From: Arthrobacter_E sp041360795
GTDB lineage: Bacteria > Actinomycetota > Actinomycetes > Actinomycetales > Micrococcaceae
Assembly (NCBI RefSeq): GCF_041360795.1
Contig: NZ_JBFUPW010000003.1
Span: 372,001 to 436,000 of the forward strand
Direction: 5' to 3'
Length of the DNA: 64,000 nt
How positions within the stretch are numbered: the stretch's first letter is position 1; each line of letters begins with the position of its first letter. Shown in pieces: positions 47,131-55,434 of the stretch. The translations under genes and the position numbers were made by a program. A model generated the notes under the pieces. That model saw only the letters and a list, made by a program, of their open reading frames with translations. It searched no databases and was not told the DNA's origin.

Positions 47131-47618
47131 GGCCTCAATTCGATGACCGTCTTGCCGATCCGGACGGGGACGCCCAGCTCAACGGGAAGCGCTCGGGTGA
47201 GCTGCTGATCGCCGAGATAGGTGCCGTTCGTGGAGCCGAGGTCCTCGATGAACCAGCGGCTGCCCTGCGGGAAGAGGCGTGCGTGACGTCCCGAGGCGTA
47301 GTCGTCCTCGAGGACCAGCGTGGCTTCCTGGGCGCGGCCCAGAAGGATGGGGCTGGACGCCAGGTCCAGGTGGGTTCCCGCGAGGGGGCCCTCGGTGACC
47401 ACGAGGTGGCGGGCCTGCTGGCGGGCCACGGGAGCCTGGGCCTGAGCGAGTTCGGGGTGTTTGCGGAGCTGGCGTGCGGTGAGGGCGCCGGTCTTGGCCG
47501 TGCCGCCGATCATGAGGTCCCGGCGCATGGCCGAGACGATGCTGAAGATCAGGACCCAGATCAGCAGGAGGAAGCCGAAGCGGAGGGCCGTGACGGTCAG
47601 ATCGCTGAGTTCATTCAT
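47127..47618 (-). CDS. fhaB: FHA-domain protein FhaB (FipA)
   Basis: A 163-residue protein with an N-terminal membrane helix (LTVTALRFGFLLLIWVLIFSI) and a C-terminal FHA domain that binds phosphothreonine (ILLGRAQEATLVLEDDYASG, then STNGTYLG). In mycobacteria it links FtsZ and FtsQ under oxidative stress and is a substrate of PknA. ATG at 47618 overlaps the fhaA end by 8 bases. Confidence 0.93.
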   Translation of the reverse strand: MNELSDLTVTALRFGFLLLIWVLIFSIVSAMRRDLMIGGTAKTGALTARQLRKHPELAQAQAPVARQQARHLVVTEGPLAGTHLDLASSPILLGRAQEATLVLEDDYASGRHARLFPQGSRWFIEDLGSTNGTYLGDQQLTRALPVELGVPVRIGKTVIELRP

Positions 47619-48372
47619 GCGTTCCTCCCCGGGTCGACGGGAATGAGTTGACGGGAATGAGCCGGAAGATCATGCGGGTGCGTCCCATGGTGATGACCGA
47701 GCCGTCCGTCAGCTCCATGCTGCCGTTCAGCCGCTGGCCGTTGATGTAGCTGCCATTGGTGGACCCCAGGTCCACGGCCCAGCTGGCATTGCCCTGGGTG
47801 CGGATCTCGAGGTGCCGACGGGAGACGCCGGTGTCATCGACGGGGATGTCGGCGTCGGAGGCGCGTCCGAGGATGATGCTGGCCGCATTCAGCGAGTAGC
47901 GCTGATCGTTCAGGTCCAGGACCGGCTGGACCTGGGTGGGCGCGCGCTCGGGAGCCGACGGCGGCACGTGCCCGCGGGACGGCGACGGCGCCGAGCCCTG
48001 GGACTTGTCCGCGCGGGACTGGACGGTCACGTCGCCGGGTTTGAGCGTGGGTTCGCGGACGAAGGCCACGCGCACCGGCCCGGGGAGCGTGTACCCCTGG
48101 CTCTTGGCGTGGGCGATGACGACGTCGCACAGCTCCTCGGCGAGGGCCGTGCCCCAGTCCTCGGCGCGGGCGTAGTCGGTCTCGCCCAGGAGGACTTCGA
48201 AGCTGTTGGGGGCGATGCTCCGGCTCGTGGAGACGGTCAGCACCTTGTTGTCCATTTCGCGGCGCAGGAGGCTGGCGATCTCCACCGGCTGCAGCTGAGC
48301 CTTGGAGCCACCGCTGAAGACGCCACGGACGGCCTTTTCCAGGCCGCGTTCAACACGGTCGAGCAAGCCCAT
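47611..48372 (-). CDS. fhaA: FHA-domain protein FhaA
   Basis: A 253-residue protein: N-terminal DUF3662 domain (~1-125, GLLDRVERGLEKAVRGVFSG), a flexible Pro/Ser/Arg linker and a C-terminal FHA domain (IILGRASDADIPVDDTGVSR, STNGSYINGQ). Mycobacterial FhaA binds the phosphorylated pseudokinase of MviN and slows peptidoglycan synthesis at the poles; the partner candidate here is encoded at 2294-3763. First gene of the seven-gene operon, with GGAAAGGAG upstream. Confidence 0.94.
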   Translation of the reverse strand: MGLLDRVERGLEKAVRGVFSGGSKAQLQPVEIASLLRREMDNKVLTVSTSRSIAPNSFEVLLGETDYARAEDWGTALAEELCDVVIAHAKSQGYTLPGPVRVAFVREPTLKPGDVTVQSRADKSQGSAPSPSRGHVPPSAPERAPTQVQPVLDLNDQRYSLNAASIILGRASDADIPVDDTGVSRRHLEIRTQGNASWAVDLGSTNGSYINGQRLNGSMELTDGSVITMGRTRMIFRLIPVNSFPSTRGGTHE

Positions 48373-48711
48373 GACGTACTCCTTTCCTCTCGGTTCCTGA
48401 GGGACATCACCCAGGGACGGCCGACGGCGAAGTGCCGGCCATTGAATCCGATACTACTGTCCAGGCTCCTTCAGCCCCTACCCCGGAGCGCCTTAAACGC
48501 CTCGAAACGGCAGAACTCCCAGCAACTTCCCACCGGGTCTCCGCCCTGAGGGGGAGGGGCCGGATGCCAGTGGTGGGGCGGCGGAACAGGGGGCACGGAG
48601 GGTGTGGTCCGCCCGCCGAGGGGAAGGGGCGGAACCCGATTTCACATTCCGGCTCCCTCATGGTTATGATTGTTCCCGTTGCTTTCACCGGTCACGGGGA
48701 AAGCGAAGTGC
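48373..48711. promoter_or_regulatory. Divergent region: fhaA operon and tRNA-Leu promoters
   Basis: Gene-free 339 bp. For tRNA-Leu: TTCACA (48641-48646), 18-base spacer, TATGAT (48665-48670), ~40 bp before the tRNA. For the minus-strand fhaA operon a TAGTAT -10-like element is seen on the complement at 48451-48456, without a good -35. The middle is GC-rich with no further signal. Confidence 0.5.
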
Positions 48712-48794
48712 GCGCGAGTGGCGGAACGGCAGACGCGCTGGCTTCAGGTGCCAGTGTCCGAAAGGGCGTGGGGGTTCAAATCCCCCCTCGCGCA
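48712..48794 (+). tRNA. leuT: tRNA-Leu (anticodon CAG)
   Basis: Class II tRNA of 83 bases: acceptor GCGCGAG/CTCGCGC, anticodon arm CTGGC-TTCAGGT-GCCAG with CAG at 48745-48747, a long variable arm (TGTCCGAAAGGGCG), T arm GGGGG-TTCAAAT-CCCCC, discriminator A. CCA not fully encoded. Confidence 0.96.
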
Positions 48795-48801
48795 CAAAGG
48801 G

Positions 48802-48833
48802 AAACTCCCGGTTCAGTGAACCGGGAGTTTTTT
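48802..48833 (+). terminator. Terminator after tRNA-Leu
   Basis: Thirteen-bp stem AAACTCCCGGTTC/GAACCGGGAGTTT with an AGT loop and a run of T. Confidence 0.9.
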
Positions 48834-48896
48834 GTTGTCCGGAAGGTGTCCGGCGCGAGGTGGAGACGTCCGGCGACCGGTCCACAGGGTTCAGAA

Positions 48897-49493
48897 TCAA
48901 CCCGTGAAGAGCCGGTCCAGATGGGCGTCGATGGCGTTCAGTGCCGCCGCGGGTTGGATCACGCCCAGCTCGAGGAGCGGGGTGAATCCGGTCAGTGACA
49001 GGATCAGATCGGTCTCGATCTCCAGATCGCGGTCTTCGTCGATCCGTCCGTCCGCGATGGCCTGCCGCAGCAGTTCGCGGACCATCGAGCGGCCCTCACG
49101 CAGTCCAACGCCGGCTTGGTTTCTGAGGGTCTCATCGTGCAGCGCCTCCAGAACGTAGGCGGCGTTGAGGCGACTGGATGCGCGCGCCTCGGGGTGCAAC
49201 GGAAGCATCTCGGCGAGGACCAGCCGGAGCACCTGCCGTGGATGGGGCTGCCCGCCCAGCGTGGGCAGGCTCCCGGCGATCCGGTCTGAGGTCGCCTTCG
49301 CGTCGAATTCCATGGCGAAAGTCAGCATCGCGGTGCGGGACGAGAAGTAGTGCTGCAGCTGCCCGAGGGAAACCCCGGCTTCCTGCGCCACCTCTCGCAT
49401 CGTGGCCTTCGACCAGCCGTCGCGGTCGACGACCCGCCACAGCGCATGGGCGATCGCCTCCCGGCGCTCACGACGATCAACCAGTTTCGGCAT
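48897..49493 (-). CDS. TetR/AcrR-family regulator
   Basis: A 198-residue repressor-type protein. The helix-turn-helix is ATMREVAQEAGVSLGQLQHYF (~30-50), followed by an all-helical ligand domain of the TetR_C type found in BetI-like regulators. Divergent from the DUF1992 gene with 77 bases between the starts. That gap contains a direct repeat TACAAGTGAC/TACAGGTGAC and a CATAAT -10-like element, so it may control itself and its neighbour. Ligand unknown. Confidence 0.88.
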   Translation of the reverse strand: MPKLVDRRERREAIAHALWRVVDRDGWSKATMREVAQEAGVSLGQLQHYFSSRTAMLTFAMEFDAKATSDRIAGSLPTLGGQPHPRQVLRLVLAEMLPLHPEARASSRLNAAYVLEALHDETLRNQAGVGLREGRSMVRELLRQAIADGRIDEDRDLEIETDLILSLTGFTPLLELGVIQPAAALNAIDAHLDRLFTG

Positions 49494-49510
49494 GTGGATC
49501 CCTTCGTTTC

Positions 49511-49535
49511 AATACAAGTGACATAATACAGGTGA
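49511..49535. promoter_or_regulatory. Direct repeat in the TetR-DUF1992 divergent promoter
   Basis: TACAAGTGAC and TACAGGTGAC spaced 15 bp start to start, with CATAAT between them. Candidate regulator-binding and promoter element; TetR operators are usually inverted repeats, so the assignment is weak. Confidence 0.4.
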
Positions 49536-49570
49536 CTGGTAAAGATTGGCTGCCTGCGTCAGGAGGAATC

Positions 49571-50119
49571 ATGGCCGACCGTGACACTCCCTCATCGTTC
49601 TACAACCCTCATGCTTTCGTCTTCGATCCGGAAGTCGTGATCGCTCTCATGGCTGACGCCAGAATCCGTCAGGCGACTGAACGTGGAGACTTCGACAACC
49701 TGCCCGGCATGGGCAAGCCCCTTGACCTCTCCCTGTACGACGACCCGGATTGGTGGCTGAAGAATCTCCTGCGGCGGGAGGGGTTCAGACCGCCCCTGCC
49801 GCCGTCCATTCAGCTGCGGAAGGATGACGCCGCGCTGGACGGTGAACTCGACCGCATGTTCAGCCGGACTGAGGTCAGGCGTGAGGTGGAGGAGTTCAAC
49901 GAGCGCGTGATCCGCGCCCGGTACCAGTTGCCGTCGGGTCCTCCGCTCATCACCATGCCGCGCGACGTCGAGGCGACCGTCGAGGCGTGGGCTGAGCGGA
50001 AAGCGGCGCGGCTGGAAGAGGCCCGGGCCAGGGAGCGTGAAGAGAGGGAGCGGAGAGAGGAGGAGCTCCGTCGGCGCCGTTCGGCACGTCGCCGTCGTCT
50101 GTGGTTCGGCCGCCGCTGA
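49571..50119 (+). CDS. DUF1992 (DnaJ-homologue subfamily C28-like conserved region) protein
   Basis: A 182-residue protein. The DUF1992 domain (~10-130) contains ADARIRQATERGDFDNLPGM and GKPLDLSLYDDPDWWLKN, shared with the DNAJC28 family; no J domain is present. The last ~45 residues are almost all Glu and Arg with a basic end (RRRRSARRRRLWFGRR), a charged single helix. ATG at 49571 with AGGAGG 4 bases before it. Function unknown; no chaperone activity can be inferred from this domain alone. Confidence 0.85.
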   Translation: MADRDTPSSFYNPHAFVFDPEVVIALMADARIRQATERGDFDNLPGMGKPLDLSLYDDPDWWLKNLLRREGFRPPLPPSIQLRKDDAALDGELDRMFSRTEVRREVEEFNERVIRARYQLPSGPPLITMPRDVEATVEAWAERKAARLEEARAREREERERREEELRRRRSARRRRLWFGRR

Positions 50120-50172
50120 AAAGTCCCGCGCCACCCGTTGACACCCGGTGTGCCGCGCGTCACGATTGAGTT

Positions 50173-50189
50173 ACTTGCAAAAAGCAAGT
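50173..50189. promoter_or_regulatory. HxlR-type operator before the VOC gene
   Basis: Perfect inverted repeat ACTTGC-AAAAA-GCAAGT, 26 bases before the VOC start. HxlR/DUF24 regulators typically bind ACTT-n7-AAGT-like sites with an A-rich centre, and an HxlR gene is in the same operon. Confidence 0.75.
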
Positions 50190-50214
50190 GCCATCACAGC
50201 ATCGGAGTATCGAC

Positions 50215-50655
50215 GTGAGCACCATGATTTTCGTGAACCTGCCCACCAGCGACCTGGATCGGGCCAAGACCTTCTACACCTCCCTCGGCTTCACCATCAA
50301 CCCGCTTTTCACCGATGAGAACGCGGCCTGTGTGGTGCTGGACGAGAATGTCTTCTTCATGATCCTGCGGCGCGAGTTCTTCTCCACCTTCACCACGCGT
50401 GAGCTGGTGGACCCCGCCACCCAGGTCCAGGTCCTCAATGCGATCAGCCGCGACTCCCGCGACCACGTGGACAGCACCGCCGAGGCGGGCCTGGCCAACG
50501 GCGGCAAGGAGCACCGCGACCCCCAGGATCTCGGCTTCATGTACTCGCGCTCCATCGAAGACCCGGACGGCAACATCCTCGAGTTCGTCTACATGGAGCC
50601 GCAGGCCGTGGAGAACGGCCCGGGCGAGCACGTGGCCGAGCAGGCGGCCGGCTGA
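50215..50655 (+). CDS. VOC-family (glyoxalase-like) protein
   Basis: A 146-residue vicinal-oxygen-chelate fold protein (MIFVNLPTSDLDRAKTFYTSLGF at the start, DPDGNILEFVYMEP at the end) with the usual beta-alpha-beta repeats. Glyoxalase, bleomycin-resistance and dioxygenase activities all occur in this fold, so the reaction is unknown. GTG at 50215 has GGAG 7 bases upstream. Co-transcribed with the HxlR regulator 25 bases downstream; a role in detoxifying a reactive electrophile sensed by HxlR is plausible. Confidence 0.85.
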   Translation: MSTMIFVNLPTSDLDRAKTFYTSLGFTINPLFTDENAACVVLDENVFFMILRREFFSTFTTRELVDPATQVQVLNAISRDSRDHVDSTAEAGLANGGKEHRDPQDLGFMYSRSIEDPDGNILEFVYMEPQAVENGPGEHVAEQAAG

Positions 50656-50680
50656 AGGAACTGACGACAAGGAGGAACGC

Positions 50681-51358
50681 ATGGCCGCGCGGAATTACGG
50701 CCAGTACTGCGGTGTGGTGCGGGCCCTGGAACTCGTGGGGGAACGGTGGGCGCTGCTCATCGTCCGGGATCTTCTGGTGGGCCCGCGCCGCTACTCCGAT
50801 CTCAAGAACGGCCTGAGCCGCATCCCCACGAACATCCTCAGCGACCGGCTCAAGGAGCTCCAGGCCGCGGGACTCGTGCGGCGTGTTCCCGTGCCCCGCT
50901 GCGGGCTGGTCTACGAGCTCACCCCCTACGGCCGGGAGCTCGAGGACGTGGTGCTGGCGCTCGGACGCTGGGGGTTCAAGGCCATGGGGGAGCCGCGTGA
51001 AGGCGATGAAGTCACCGCGGACTCCCTCACCATGGCGTTGCGGACCGCGTTCGACGCCGAAGCTTCCGCGCGCATCCCCGCGACGGTGTTCACCCTCCAC
51101 CTGGGGGACGTCACGCTCGTGGCGCGGGCGGCGGACGGGCGGCTCGACGTCGTCGGCGGGGCGGGGGCGCCGGAGGCGTCAGACGAGTCGGACGCCGTCG
51201 AATTCGCCGCGGGACCGCAGCTGCGCGAGCTGATCGCCGGGACGCTGTCCCCGGACGAGGCGCAGCACTCCGGCGCCCTTCACGTGCTCGACGGCGACGC
51301 GCGCCTCCTCGAGCGCTTCACCTCGCTCTTCCACCTGGACGGCGCGGTGGCCGCCTAG
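50681..51358 (+). CDS. HxlR-family winged-helix regulator
   Basis: A 225-residue regulator. The HxlR domain (~1-105) has a Cys near its N-terminus (QYCGVVRALELVGERWALLI), the possible redox-sensing residue, and NILSDRLKELQAAGLVRR as the recognition region. About 110 further residues form an alpha/beta C-terminal domain not found in short HxlR proteins, possibly SCP2-like ligand binding. ATG at 50681 follows GGAGGAA. The 3' end overlaps the convergent TetR gene by a few bases in CTAG. Confidence 0.88.
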   Translation: MAARNYGQYCGVVRALELVGERWALLIVRDLLVGPRRYSDLKNGLSRIPTNILSDRLKELQAAGLVRRVPVPRCGLVYELTPYGRELEDVVLALGRWGFKAMGEPREGDEVTADSLTMALRTAFDAEASARIPATVFTLHLGDVTLVARAADGRLDVVGGAGAPEASDESDAVEFAAGPQLRELIAGTLSPDEAQHSGALHVLDGDARLLERFTSLFHLDGAVAA

Positions 51359-52038
51359 GCGGGCGACGTCGCGGGGAGCAGCGCCCGGAAGCCGCCGATC
51401 AGCGCATCCAGGCCCATCGTGAAGGCCCGGTCCGGATTGCTTCCGCCTTCGGCCTCCTCGAAGCTGGCCACGGCCGAGGTGAAGTGCGGGGTCCGCTCGC
51501 CCTCGGAGCCGGTGCTGAAGATGTCCGCGGGCGCGGTCGCGTCGTAGGCCGAGCCGAAGATGAAAGACTCCAGGGCGACGATGGCCGGGACGATCCGCGC
51601 CTCCGGGAAGCCCGCCTGGCGGAATCCCGCGCTCACCGCCTCATACATGGCCAGGGTGCGCGGAGCGTCGGTCACGGGCAGGACCGCGATGATCGGGATG
51701 AGCGGAGTGTGCTGCGCGAAGACCTCGCGGTAGCTCCAGGCCCAGTGCCGGACGGCGTCCTCCCACGGCTCGCTCTCGAAGGCGCTCACATCCACCTGTG
51801 CGGCGAGGTGGTCCTCCACCAGGATGAGGATCTCCTGCTTGTTCGTGACGTGGTTGTAGAGCGCGGAGGGGGAAACCCCCAGCTTCTTCGCCATGGCGGA
51901 CATCGTGAGGCCCTCGTACCCCTTGACCGTCACCAGTTCCAGGGCGGCCTGGACGATCGACTCATGGGTCAGGACGGCCTTGATGGGCCGGCCCACGCGC
52001 CGACGGGGGGCCTGGTCCTCGGTGCTGGGGGTGCTCAT
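51355..52038 (-). CDS. TetR-family regulator, probable repressor of puo
   Basis: A 227-residue TetR protein with helix-turn-helix LTMSAMAKKLGVSPSALYNHV and a helical effector domain. It is divergent from putrescine oxidase, and the gap holds a perfect 9-bp inverted repeat (52142-52164). A polyamine-responsive repressor of the oxidase is the simplest reading, but the ligand is inferred only from context. Confidence 0.88.
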   Translation of the reverse strand: MSTPSTEDQAPRRRVGRPIKAVLTHESIVQAALELVTVKGYEGLTMSAMAKKLGVSPSALYNHVTNKQEILILVEDHLAAQVDVSAFESEPWEDAVRHWAWSYREVFAQHTPLIPIIAVLPVTDAPRTLAMYEAVSAGFRQAGFPEARIVPAIVALESFIFGSAYDATAPADIFSTGSEGERTPHFTSAVASFEEAEGGSNPDRAFTMGLDALIGGFRALLPATSPA

Positions 52039-52131
52039 GGGGATCCTCGTTCTTCAAGTCTGGGGCTTGCACCACTCTAGCGGGACGAACATCTGTGGCC
52101 GGGGGTCTTTTGCGGGACGGGTCACATGGGT

Positions 52132-52164
52132 TATAGTCATTCTAAATGAATGGTGTTCATTTAG
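52132..52164 (+). promoter_or_regulatory. Promoter and operator of putrescine oxidase
   Basis: -10 element TATAGT (52132-52137) followed by a perfect inverted repeat CTAAATGAA-TGGTG-TTCATTTAG (52142-52164) at the expected transcription start. The AT-rich arms stand out from the GC-rich surroundings. Confidence 0.75.
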
Positions 52165-52208
52165 TGACGATGGTCACGGCACCACTGACCCATCCACTTG
52201 GAGGAAAA

Positions 52209-53615
52209 ATGCTCACTCTTGATCGCGACGTCGTGATCGTCGGCGCCGGCCCGTCCGGCCTGACCGCAGCCCGTCGACTCAAGAAGGCCGGCCTGAGCGT
52301 GGCCGTCCTGGAAGCGCGCGACCGTGTGGGTGGGCGCACCTGGACCGACACCATCGACGGCGCCATGCTCGAAATCGGCGGCCAGTGGGTCTCCCCGGAC
52401 CAGACCGCGCTCATGGAACTCCTCGACGAGCTCGGCCTTGAGATGTACTCCCGCTACCGCGAGGGCGAGTCCATCTACCTGGGCGCCGACGGCAAGCTCA
52501 GCCGCTACACCGGCGCCAGCTTCCCGGTGAGCGAGGAGACCGCGGCTGAGATGGACCGCCTCACCGCCATCATGGACGAGCTCGCCGCCGAGATCGGCGC
52601 CGAGGAGCCCTGGGCCCACGCGAAGTCCCGTGAACTCGACACCATCTCCTTCCACCACTGGCTGCGCCAGAACTCCAGCAACGAAGAGGCCTGCAACAAC
52701 ATCGGCCTGTTCATCGCCGGCGGCATGCTGACCAAGCCGGCACACGCCTTCTCCGCGCTCCAGGCGATCCTCATGGCCGCCTCCGCCGGTTCCTTCTCCA
52801 ACCTCACGGATGAGGACTTCATCCTGGACAAGCGCGTGGTGGGCGGCATGCAGCAGGTCTCCCTGCTCCAGGCCGCGGAACTGGGCGACGACGTCGTCCT
52901 GGATTCCCCGGTCCGCACCATCAACTACACCGAGGACGGCAACGGCGGCTACAAGGTCGTGGCCGAGTCCGACCGCGCCGTGGTCAACGCCCGCTTCGTC
53001 ATCATGGCCGTGCCGCCGAACCTCTACAGCCGCGTGTCCTTCAACCCGCCGCTGCCCCGTCGCCAGCACCAGATGCACCAGCATCAGTCCCTGGGCCTGG
53101 TCATCAAGGTCCACGCCGTGTACGAGACCCCGTTCTGGCGTGAGAAGGGCCTCTCCGGCACCTGCTTCGGCGCGGATGCCATCGTCCAGGAGGTCTACGA
53201 CAACACCAACCACGAGGATCCCCGTGGCACCCTGGTGGGCTTCGTCTCCGACGAGAAGGCCGACGCCATGTTCGAACTGAGCGAGGAAGAGCGGAAGGCC
53301 GCCATCCTGGACTCCATCGCGGTGTACCTCGGCGAAGAGGCCAAGAATCCGTCCGTGTTCTACCTCTCCGACTGGGGCTCCGAGGAGTGGACCCGTGGCG
53401 CCTACGCCGCGAGCTACGACCTGGGTGGTCTGAGCCGCTACGGCAAGTCCCAGCACGACGCCGTGGGCCCGATCTACTGGTCCTCCTCCGACCTCGCCGC
53501 CGAGGGCTACCAGCACGTCGACGGCGCGGTCCGCATGGGTCAGAAGACCGCCGACCGCATCATCGCCGCGAATCAGGAGCTGCGCCAGGCCGAGTCGGCC
53601 CTGAGCCAGGCCTGA
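52209..53615 (+). CDS. puo: Putrescine oxidase (flavin amine oxidase)
   Basis: A 468-residue FAD enzyme that oxidises putrescine to 4-aminobutanal with release of ammonia and hydrogen peroxide. Dinucleotide fold VIVGAGPSGLTAA (9-21), then RVGGRTWTD, the GGQWVSPDQTAL stretch and the C-terminal GYQHVDGAVRMGQKTA. These closely resemble the Rhodococcus/Micrococcus putrescine oxidases I recall. Start at 52209 follows GGAGG; the frame is open upstream across the operator. No downstream aldehyde dehydrogenase gene is present. Confidence 0.93.
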   Translation: MLTLDRDVVIVGAGPSGLTAARRLKKAGLSVAVLEARDRVGGRTWTDTIDGAMLEIGGQWVSPDQTALMELLDELGLEMYSRYREGESIYLGADGKLSRYTGASFPVSEETAAEMDRLTAIMDELAAEIGAEEPWAHAKSRELDTISFHHWLRQNSSNEEACNNIGLFIAGGMLTKPAHAFSALQAILMAASAGSFSNLTDEDFILDKRVVGGMQQVSLLQAAELGDDVVLDSPVRTINYTEDGNGGYKVVAESDRAVVNARFVIMAVPPNLYSRVSFNPPLPRRQHQMHQHQSLGLVIKVHAVYETPFWREKGLSGTCFGADAIVQEVYDNTNHEDPRGTLVGFVSDEKADAMFELSEEERKAAILDSIAVYLGEEAKNPSVFYLSDWGSEEWTRGAYAASYDLGGLSRYGKSQHDAVGPIYWSSSDLAAEGYQHVDGAVRMGQKTADRIIAANQELRQAESALSQA

Positions 53616-53629
53616 TCCCCTGCACCTGA

Positions 53630-53661
53630 GGATCCCCGGCGCCGCACGGCGCCGGGGATCC
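53630..53661 (+). terminator. Terminator after puo
   Basis: Perfect 15-bp stem GGATCCCCGGCGCCG/CGGCGCCGGGGATCC with a two-base loop (realistically four), followed by GTGTAAAA. Confidence 0.75.
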
Positions 53662-53717
53662 GTGTAAAACGTCCCGGCCCGTGCCCAGGGCCGGGGCACG
53701 CCTCGCAACAGGCACCT

Positions 53718-53753
53718 GACGCCGCACCGGAGCTGACTCCCCGGTGCGGCGTC
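53718..53753 (-). terminator. Terminator after the serine hydrolase
   Basis: Thirteen-bp stem GACGCCGCACCGG/CCGGTGCGGCGTC with a 10-base loop, 40 bases beyond the stop of the minus-strand hydrolase. Confidence 0.7.
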
Positions 53754-53793
53754 GGCGTTTAACGCGGGCGCCGTGTGTGTCGCGGGCCGGCGC

Positions 53794-54972
53794 TCAGAGC
53801 GCCGCGAGGTCCTCCCGCAGGGCGCGGACGACGGCGGTGGCGCGGCCGGCGTCGGGCTCCATCCAATTGCTGAGGTAGCCGAAGCCGATGCCCTGCTCGG
53901 GTTCGGCGAAGCCCAGCTGCCCACCCGCGCCGTAGTGGCCGAAGCCGGCCGGACCGAGGAGGTCCTGGTCGACGCCCGGCAGCTGGAAGCCCGCGGCGAA
54001 CCGGTCCTCTCCGGGGCCGGGGATGTCGAGCTCCAGCGGCCCCTCGCTCACGACTGTGAGCGCGTCGGCCAGGGCGGCGTCACCGAGGAGGCGCGCGCCG
54101 TCGTCGTGCACCGTTGCCGACCAGAAAGCGGCCAGGGCGCGAGCCGTGGTGATGCCACCCGCGGCCGGGAATTCGTTGCGGTGGAAGAGGGGGTCGTTGG
54201 CGCCGGTGTCCTCACCCACAAGGGTCGCCGGCAGGGCGCCGCCCAGCTCCGGACCGTGGGCGGCGAAGGGATTGGGCAGGGACAGGCGGTCCTGAACGCC
54301 CCGCAGGTAACCCTCCGACAGGCTGATGTGGGCCACCCGGTGCTCCTCCGCGGTCGGCAGGCCGAGCCAGCCCTCAGGATGCACCGGACCGAAGACCTCG
54401 GCGAAGTACTCGCCCGCGGTCTTGCCCGTCACGCGGCGGATCAGCTCGCCGCTCAGCCAGCCGTGCGTGATCGAGTGGTAGGCGTATCCGGCGCCGGGCT
54501 CCCAGAGGGGTTCCTGGTCCGCCAGCAGGGCCGTCATGAACTCCCAGTCCAGCACCTGCTCCCGCGTGAGTGGCACCCGCACCGCGGCGAGACCACCGCG
54601 GTGCCCGAGCGCCTCCCGCACCGTGAGCCGGTCCTTGCCACGCGCTCCGAACTCCGGCCAGTAGGTGGCGAGAGGCGCGTCGTAATCGACCAGACCCTGC
54701 TCCGCCAGCCGGGCCACGAGCACGGACGCCAGCCCCTTGGTGCAGGAGAAGATGACCGCGGCGGTGCCCTCCGCCCAGGGCTCCGCCGTGCGGGCGTCCT
54801 TCACCCCGCCCCAGAGATCCACCACTTTCTCGCCGCCGCGGTAGACGGACAGGGCCGCGCCCATGTCCGGACGGCCCTCGAAGCCCTCCACGAACGCTTG
54901 CCGGGTGCGCTCGAATCCGGGCGCGGCGGCGCCGTGAATGGCCGGGGTGGACAGGGGCCGGGTGGCGGTCAT
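53794..54972 (-). CDS. Beta-lactamase-fold serine hydrolase (EstB-like)
   Basis: A 392-residue cytoplasmic serine hydrolase of the class C beta-lactamase/esterase fold. Nucleophile motif S76-C-T-K79, the Tyr motif Y165-H-S, and GHYGAGGQLGF in place of KTG. There is no signal peptide, so it is more likely an esterase of the EstB type than a resistance enzyme. ATG at 54972 with AAGGAA upstream; the gene stands alone, divergent from a VOC gene. Confidence 0.85.
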   Translation of the reverse strand: MTATRPLSTPAIHGAAAPGFERTRQAFVEGFEGRPDMGAALSVYRGGEKVVDLWGGVKDARTAEPWAEGTAAVIFSCTKGLASVLVARLAEQGLVDYDAPLATYWPEFGARGKDRLTVREALGHRGGLAAVRVPLTREQVLDWEFMTALLADQEPLWEPGAGYAYHSITHGWLSGELIRRVTGKTAGEYFAEVFGPVHPEGWLGLPTAEEHRVAHISLSEGYLRGVQDRLSLPNPFAAHGPELGGALPATLVGEDTGANDPLFHRNEFPAAGGITTARALAAFWSATVHDDGARLLGDAALADALTVVSEGPLELDIPGPGEDRFAAGFQLPGVDQDLLGPAGFGHYGAGGQLGFAEPEQGIGFGYLSNWMEPDAGRATAVVRALREDLAAL

Positions 54973-55055
54973 GGGGTTCCTTCCGGAGGTGTCGGCACGT
55001 GATGTTCAGACGGTACAGGGTCCCACCGGCAGCCGGTCCGCGTACCCTTGATCCC

Positions 55056-55433
55056 ATGCGAGTGAAGATGTGCAGTATCCATGTGACCGACCCCGCCGCG
55101 GCCCACGCCGTCTACACCGAGAAGTTCGGTTTCGACACCCTGATGGCGATCCCTGAGGCTAATCTCTTCATCGTCCAGGACGCCTCCATCCCGGGCGGCC
55201 CGGGCCTGCTGCTCGAACCGAGCGACAACCCCATCGGCGAGGACTACCGCTCCCGCGTCTACGAAGCCGGGATGCCGGCGATCGTGTTCGGGGTCGACGA
55301 CGTCGCCGCCGAGGCCGAGCGTCTCGCGGCCGCCGGACTGCGCGTGGTCGGCGAGCCCGTCGTGGACCCGTCCGGGACCTACGTGGACGTGGACGACTCC
55401 TGCGGCAACCTCATCCGCCTGCACCAGGACTGA
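55056..55433 (+). CDS. VOC-family (glyoxalase-like) protein
   Basis: A 125-residue VOC protein (MRVKMCSIHVTDPAAAHAVY, ending DSCGNLIRLHQD), the single-module type related to fosfomycin/bleomycin resistance and glyoxalase proteins. No SD precedes ATG 55056, but TACCCT at 55043-55048 lies 7 bases before it, so the message may be leaderless. The next gene begins one base after the stop (TGATGTG), so the two are coupled. Confidence 0.83.
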   Translation: MRVKMCSIHVTDPAAAHAVYTEKFGFDTLMAIPEANLFIVQDASIPGGPGLLLEPSDNPIGEDYRSRVYEAGMPAIVFGVDDVAAEAERLAAAGLRVVGEPVVDPSGTYVDVDDSCGNLIRLHQD

Positions 55434-55434
55434 T

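Noticed and set aside
44001..47208. Long plus-strand frames opposite rodA and pstP
   Set aside because: Antisense shadows of genes with clear family motifs; His/Gly/Arg/Asp-rich composition is typical of reverse-strand frames in GC-rich DNA.
49511..49535. Integration or attachment-type direct repeat
   Set aside because: Only 10-bp imperfect copies, no integrase or tRNA end adjacent; more likely promoter-related.
53794..54972. Resistance beta-lactamase
   Set aside because: Fold and SxxK are present but there is no signal peptide and no KTG motif; an esterase of EstB type fits better.
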